This document shows positions 60,343-64,000 of a stretch of DNA of 64,000 nucleotides, in pieces. Origin of the DNA: Candidatus Rubrimentiphilum sp. (GTDB taxonomy: Bacteria > Vulcanimicrobiota > Vulcanimicrobiia > Vulcanimicrobiales > Vulcanimicrobiaceae); NCBI GenBank assembly GCA_035710515.1, contig DASTDE010000004.1, forward strand, positions 693,508-757,507, read 5' to 3'. A program made the translations under genes and the position numbers. Within the stretch, counting starts at the first letter, position 1. Each line of letters begins with the position of its first letter. Below the pieces are notes generated by a model. The model had not been told where the DNA came from and searched no databases. It saw only the letters and a list, made by a program, of their open reading frames with translations.

Positions 60343-60986
60343 AGCTTCGGAACTGTCACTGCGGGCAGTTCGCCGTAATCGGCGCGAATCTCGTGCAGCG
60401 AGCGCGCCGATTCGCGCTGCGCCGCCAGCATTGCAATTGCCAGAGCGGCGGGTTCGACTGCGCGCGCGAGAATTTTCACGTCATTTCCGCGTTCGCCAAG
60501 CGCCGCGAGCACGTCCTCCGCGCCGTTGCCCGTGAGTGCGAAAGATTTCGGTAAATGCGGCTGCAGCTCGGCAAGCACGTCCCGAATGTACCCCGAAGCG
60601 CGGCGCTCCCCGTCACCTGTGATGAAGCGAACCGATACCACGCCGGCGCGGCCGCGCACCGCCGTCAGCAGCGGCCCCGAGTGTTGCAACCCCACCTCAA
60701 ATGCGTCGAACGTCGAGACGCCGCACAGTGGGAGTTTCCAGCCGAGCGCGAGCGACTTTGCGTAGCTAATCGCGATGCGCGCACCCGTAAAACTTCCCGG
60801 CCCGATTCCGACGCCGATGCGCTCGGGCTTCGCGGAGCCGTCGCTAGGGAGGACCTCGGAAATCGCCCGCAAGCCGCCTTCGAGCGCGACGTTTCCGGCC
60901 AGCTCGATGGTCACCGGTGCGCGGCCTTCAGCGATGAACGCCGCCGAAAATCCGCCGGCCGCGGCGTCGATGCCCAGCACGTTCAT
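60339..60986 (-). CDS. tsaB: tRNA t6A synthesis protein TsaB
   Basis: A 215-residue actin-like ATPase-fold protein (YeaZ) that scaffolds TsaD and TsaE in the threonylcarbamoyl-adenosine modification. LGIDAAAGG at the start and VGIGPGSFTGARIAISYAKSLA are the family signature. ATGA overlap with tsaE and GTGA with rimI. Confidence 0.92.
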   Translation of the reverse strand: MNVLGIDAAAGGFSAAFIAEGRAPVTIELAGNVALEGGLRAISEVLPSDGSAKPERIGVGIGPGSFTGARIAISYAKSLALGWKLPLCGVSTFDAFEVGLQHSGPLLTAVRGRAGVVSVRFITGDGERRASGYIRDVLAELQPHLPKSFALTGNGAEDVLAALGERGNDVKILARAVEPAALAIAMLAAQRESARSLHEIRADYGELPAVTVPKL

Positions 60987-61396
60987 CGCGCGTGCACGCG
61001 GATGCGCCGTGGCTCGTCGCCCTTACCTTCGATGGCGATCTCGTAGTCGAGCGGCGGAAGCAGATCGGCCGCCCGTTCGCTCCACTCCACCAGCACGATC
61101 GAGCTGCCGTCGAATGCGTCCTCCAGACCAAGCTCGGCCAGCTCGCGCGGATCCTCGACGCGATAGAGATCGAGATGGTCGATGGAAGGCGTGCCCGTAT
61201 AGCGGTGCCAAAATGTAAACGATGGGCTTGTCGCCGGGTCTCCTTCCAGTCTGGCTGAAACGATCGCTTTGACAAAGGTCGTTTTGCCCGAACCCAGGGC
61301 ACCGGAAAGACCGACGACCTCGCCGGCTTTCAGTCCTCGGCCGAACTCGGCCGCGAATTCGCGCAACTGCGCTTCGTTGTAAAATGTTCGTTCCAT
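60983..61396 (-). CDS. tsaE: tRNA t6A synthesis ATPase TsaE
   Basis: A 137-residue P-loop protein. Walker A GALGSGKTTFVKAI is preceded by the GLKAGEVVGLSG strand; SPSFTFWHRY, HLDLYRVEDPRELAELGLEDAF and VLVEWSERA are YjeE hallmarks. The ATG at 61396 is used over a TTG one codon earlier. Its start is only 25 bases from the gyrA start on the other strand. Confidence 0.93.
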   Translation of the reverse strand: MERTFYNEAQLREFAAEFGRGLKAGEVVGLSGALGSGKTTFVKAIVSARLEGDPATSPSFTFWHRYTGTPSIDHLDLYRVEDPRELAELGLEDAFDGSSIVLVEWSERAADLLPPLDYEIAIEGKGDEPRRIRVHAR

Positions 61397-61421
61397 CAAT
61401 ACGGCGAATCTAAATAGTGCA

Positions 61422-63926
61422 GTGAATAACGATATTGTAACGCAAATTAACGTCGAAGACGAAATGCGGGAGAGCTATCTCTCCTATGCAATGTCGGTCA
61501 TTGCATCGCGGGCCCTGCCCGACGTTCGCGACGGCCTCAAACCGGTCCAGCGCCGCATCCTCTACGCCATGCGCGAGATGGGCTTCGAGCCGACCAAGCA
61601 GCATCGCAAGTGCGCCGGTATCATCGGCGAGGTGCTCAAGGCGTATCACCCCCACGGCGATTCGTCGGTCTACGACGCGCTGGTGCGCCTGGCGCAGGAT
61701 TTTACACTGCGTTATCCGCTGGTGGACGGCCACGGCAACTTCGGCTCAATCGATCCCGATCCGCCGGCGGCCTACCGTTATACGGAAGCGCGGCTGGCGC
61801 GGGCCTCGCTTGAAGTGCTCAGCGACATCGATAAAGAGACGGTTCCGTTCATTGCGAATTTCGACAATCAGGGAACCGAGCCGAGCGTGCTGCCGGGCAA
61901 ACTGCCGCAGCTGCTGCTCAATGGTTCGAGCGGGATCGCAGTCGGCATGGCAACCAACATTCCGCCGCACAACCTGAACGAAATCGCGGATGCGATCGCG
62001 GCAATTATTGAAGATCCGAAAGTCTCCGACGATGCGCTGTGCGAGATCGTGAAGGGACCGGACTTCCCGACCGGCGGCATCGTGATGGGCCACGAGGCGA
62101 TCAAAGAAGCGTACAAGACGGGCCGCGGCTCGGTGATCATTCGCGGAACGGCCGAGATCGTCGAAGAACGCGGCAAGCACAAAATCATCATCACGGAAAT
62201 TCCGTATCAGGTTTACCGCGGGCGCATCGTAGAAGCGATCGCCGAAGCGCACGCCGAGAAGCGCATTCAAGGCATCTCGGCGCTGCACGACGAGTCGAAT
62301 CGCAAAGGCATGCGCGTCGTCGTCGAGCTGAGCCGCAGCGCCGTTCCGAAGATCGTGCTCAACCAGCTCTACAAGCACACGCCGCTGCAGTCCAGCTTCG
62401 GATTCAATATGCTGGCGCTGGTGCCGGCGGGCCCGCCGCGCCCCGATGGTTCGGTTCCGCTGGAACCGCAAGTGCTTTCGCTCAAGCAGCTGCTCGAGCA
62501 TTACATCGATCACCGCAAAGACGTCGTACGCAAACGCACGCAATATGATTTGCGCAAGGCCGAAGAGCGCGCACACCTGCTGGAAGGCTACCGGATCGCG
62601 CTCGACAACATCGACGAAGTCATCGAGATCGTGCGCGGCAGCCAAACGACCGACGAAGCGCGCGAGAAACTCAGCAAGCGCTTCAAGCTCAGCGACGTGC
62701 AAGCCGCCGCGATCGTCGACATGCGCCTGCGGACGCTGGTCGGCCTCGAGCGGCAGAAGATCGAAGAAGAGTACCGCGATCTCATCAAACTGATCGCCGA
62801 ACTCCAGGACATTCTCAAGAGCGCGCGCCGCATCGCCGGCATCGTCAAGACCGAGATTCAGGACGTTAAGAAGAAGTTCGGCGACGACCGACGCACGCAG
62901 ATCGTGCCGGCCGAGGACGAGTTCTCGGTGGAAGCGCTCATTCCAAACATCGAAGTCGTCGTCACGTACACTGTCGGCGGATACATCAAGCGCGTCTCGG
63001 TGGACACGTTCAAGACGCAGAACCGCGGAGGCCGCGGCGTGATCGGTATCGCGAACCTGAAGCAGGAAGACGTCGTGCGCAATTTCTTCATCACGAAGAC
63101 GCACGATCACGTACTGTTCTTTACGAACAAAGGCCGTGCATACCGGCTGCGCGGGTTTGAGATTCCTGACACGACGCGCCAAGCGCGCGGTACGGCGCTC
63201 GTCAATTTGCTCACGCTGCCGCCCGGCGAAGAAGTGACCGCCGTCTTCCCCATCGCAAAGTTCGGGGGCGAGCGCTACATGGTGATGGTCACGAAGAAGG
63301 GCGTCATCAAGAAGACGAAGCTCGACGAGTTCGCCAACGTGCGCCGCAATGGCCTGAACGCGATCAATCTCGACGAAGGCGACGAATTGCTTTCGGTCGA
63401 TCTCTCGGACGGCACGCGCGACATCATTCTGGCGTCGGTCCGCGGCATGGCCGTGCACTTCAACGAGAAAGATGTGCGTCCGATGGGCCGCAACGCGCGC
63501 GGCGTGCGCGCGATGACGCTCGACAAGGGCGATACACTGATCGCAATGGACGTCGTCGAAGACGAACGGCGCGAAGTGTTGCTCGTTACCACGCGTGCTT
63601 TCGGTAAACGGACGCCGATCAGCGAATACCGCCACACCGCGCGCGGCGGCAAGGGCGTCAAGGCGTTTGCCAAAGAGCGCGAAGACATCGGCAAGGTCGT
63701 CGACCAGATCTTGGTCGCGCCCGACGATCAGTTGTTGATGATCACCTCCGCCAACCAAGTCATACGCATTAAGGTCGGCGAGATCCGCAAGGCCGGTCGC
63801 TCCACCAAGGGCGTGCGCCTGCAGCGGCTGGGCGAAGGCGACGAGGTCATCGCCATCACGAATCTGGGCAAGCAGGCCGCCCAACTGACCGAAATAACGG
63901 GCGAACCCCAGCAAACGGAACTCTGA
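61422..63926 (+). CDS. gyrA: DNA gyrase subunit A
   Basis: An 834-residue type IIA topoisomerase subunit that introduces negative supercoils with GyrB. The catalytic Tyr is Y120 in [10 protein letters not shown]; the quinolone region reads [19 protein letters not shown] with Ser and Asp at the resistance-determining positions; the C-terminal beta-pinwheel starts near 510 and the GyrA box is QNRGGRG near 533. The GyrA box favours gyrase over ParC. The GTG at 61422 starts [16 protein letters not shown] dispersed repeat follows the stop. Confidence 0.96.
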   Translation: MNNDIVTQINVEDEMRESYLSYAMSVIASRALPDVRDGLKPVQRRILYAMREMGFEPTKQHRKCAGIIGEVLKAYHPHGDSSVYDALVRLAQDFTLRYPLVDGHGNFGSIDPDPPAAYRYTEARLARASLEVLSDIDKETVPFIANFDNQGTEPSVLPGKLPQLLLNGSSGIAVGMATNIPPHNLNEIADAIAAIIEDPKVSDDALCEIVKGPDFPTGGIVMGHEAIKEAYKTGRGSVIIRGTAEIVEERGKHKIIITEIPYQVYRGRIVEAIAEAHAEKRIQGISALHDESNRKGMRVVVELSRSAVPKIVLNQLYKHTPLQSSFGFNMLALVPAGPPRPDGSVPLEPQVLSLKQLLEHYIDHRKDVVRKRTQYDLRKAEERAHLLEGYRIALDNIDEVIEIVRGSQTTDEAREKLSKRFKLSDVQAAAIVDMRLRTLVGLERQKIEEEYRDLIKLIAELQDILKSARRIAGIVKTEIQDVKKKFGDDRRTQIVPAEDEFSVEALIPNIEVVVTYTVGGYIKRVSVDTFKTQNRGGRGVIGIANLKQEDVVRNFFITKTHDHVLFFTNKGRAYRLRGFEIPDTTRQARGTALVNLLTLPPGEEVTAVFPIAKFGGERYMVMVTKKGVIKKTKLDEFANVRRNGLNAINLDEGDELLSVDLSDGTRDIILASVRGMAVHFNEKDVRPMGRNARGVRAMTLDKGDTLIAMDVVEDERREVLLVTTRAFGKRTPISEYRHTARGGKGVKAFAKEREDIGKVVDQILVAPDDQLLMITSANQVIRIKVGEIRKAGRSTKGVRLQRLGEGDEVIAITNLGKQAAQLTEITGEPQQTEL

Positions 63927-63927
63927 T

Positions 63928-63967
63928 TGTCATCCTGAGGTATCGAAGGACCCTGAGGTAACGAAGG
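63928..63967. repeat. Dispersed repeat end with internal tandem copy after gyrA
   Basis: TGTCATCCTGAG at 63928-63939 is identical to the left end of the 1849-2028 element and lies one base after the gyrA stop. CCTGAGGTATCGAAGG (63934-63949) is followed by CCTGAGGTAACGAAGG (63952-63967), a direct repeat with one mismatch. The right part of the element is cut off by the window edge. Confidence 0.7.
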
Positions 63968-64000
63968 GCCCGGGGGCGCAACCGAAAAGCACGAAGCACA

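Noticed and set aside
61650..61720. Quinolone-resistance change in GyrA
   Set aside because: Ser and Asp are present at the two key positions (GDSSVYD), so there is no sign of a resistance substitution.
61746..63914. 722-codon open frame antisense to gyrA
   Set aside because: It mirrors gyrA codon structure and has Asp/Arg/His-rich composition with no family features; gyrA on the other strand is certain.
1..64000. CRISPR array, prophage, rRNA or tRNA genes
   Set aside because: No regularly spaced repeats, phage structural genes, tRNA cloverleaf or rRNA signatures were found by reading; a tRNAscan/Infernal run would settle the RNA genes.

Overview
The window is a 64 kb, high-GC, gene-dense bacterial segment with about 60 protein genes and no rRNA, tRNA, CRISPR array or phage module that I could find. 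Genes are packed: successive genes repeatedly share ATGA, GTGA or TTGA stop/start overlaps, and GTG and TTG starts are common. An outer-membrane secretin and many signal peptides indicate a two-membrane cell. Menaquinone-type genes (MenG/UbiE plus a polyprenyl synthase), a MalT/BTAD regulator, secreted S10 carboxypeptidases, VPS10/BNR propellers and a Tad pilus locus would fit Candidatus Eremiobacterota (WPS-2) or a neighbouring phylum. That placement is an impression from gene content and base composition, not a measured result.

Layout: 1-7533 is housekeeping (polyprenyl synthase, MenG, a PLD-like protein, TatD, a membrane diguanylate cyclase, MetRS, RsmI, glutaredoxin). 7616-12019 is a BTAD regulator followed by two tandem GT87-type membrane glycosyltransferases. 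11809-23627 (minus strand) is one long, almost gapless gene train. It starts with a stalk-domain protein, three Flp pilins, a prepilin peptidase, CpaB, a TadZ-TadA fusion, TadB, TadC and a second prepilin peptidase. It continues into DUF192, two related large membrane proteins and a GT39/ArnT-like glycosyltransferase. 23828-28975 (plus strand) is the divergent half of the Tad system: secretin CpaC, a fourth Flp-like pilin, three TadE/G-type pseudopilins and an Ig-like single-span membrane protein.

28956-32493 holds an NCS1 permease, a nicotinamidase and an Xaa-Pro peptidase. 33001-37326 is a compact redox operon: peroxiredoxin, TlpA-like thioredoxin, a cNMP-binding thioredoxin-reductase-like flavoprotein that lacks the CxxC, and a Na+/H+ antiporter. 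37330-39480 is a set of small genes (cupin, two VOC proteins, DoxX, LprI). 39496-41663 contains a secreted BNR protein bracketed by direct repeats of the comEC 3' end. 41600-49154 holds ComEC, a sugar epimerase, an O-methyltransferase, LeuRS and ComEA. 49190-57941 encodes an acyl-CoA synthetase, two tandem secreted S10 peptidases, a large VPS10-type propeller and a DUF4239 membrane protein. 57938-61396 is a minus-strand operon read as tsaE-tsaB-rimI-(TonB_C-like)-yqeK-rsfS-(small membrane protein). It is divergent from gyrA, which ends just before the window edge.

The most notable points are the TadZ-TadA fusion inside a pilus operon that runs on into membrane glycosyltransferase-like genes, the comEC-remnant direct repeat around a cargo gene, the redox/antiporter operon, and a family of inverted-repeat elements abutting gene ends.
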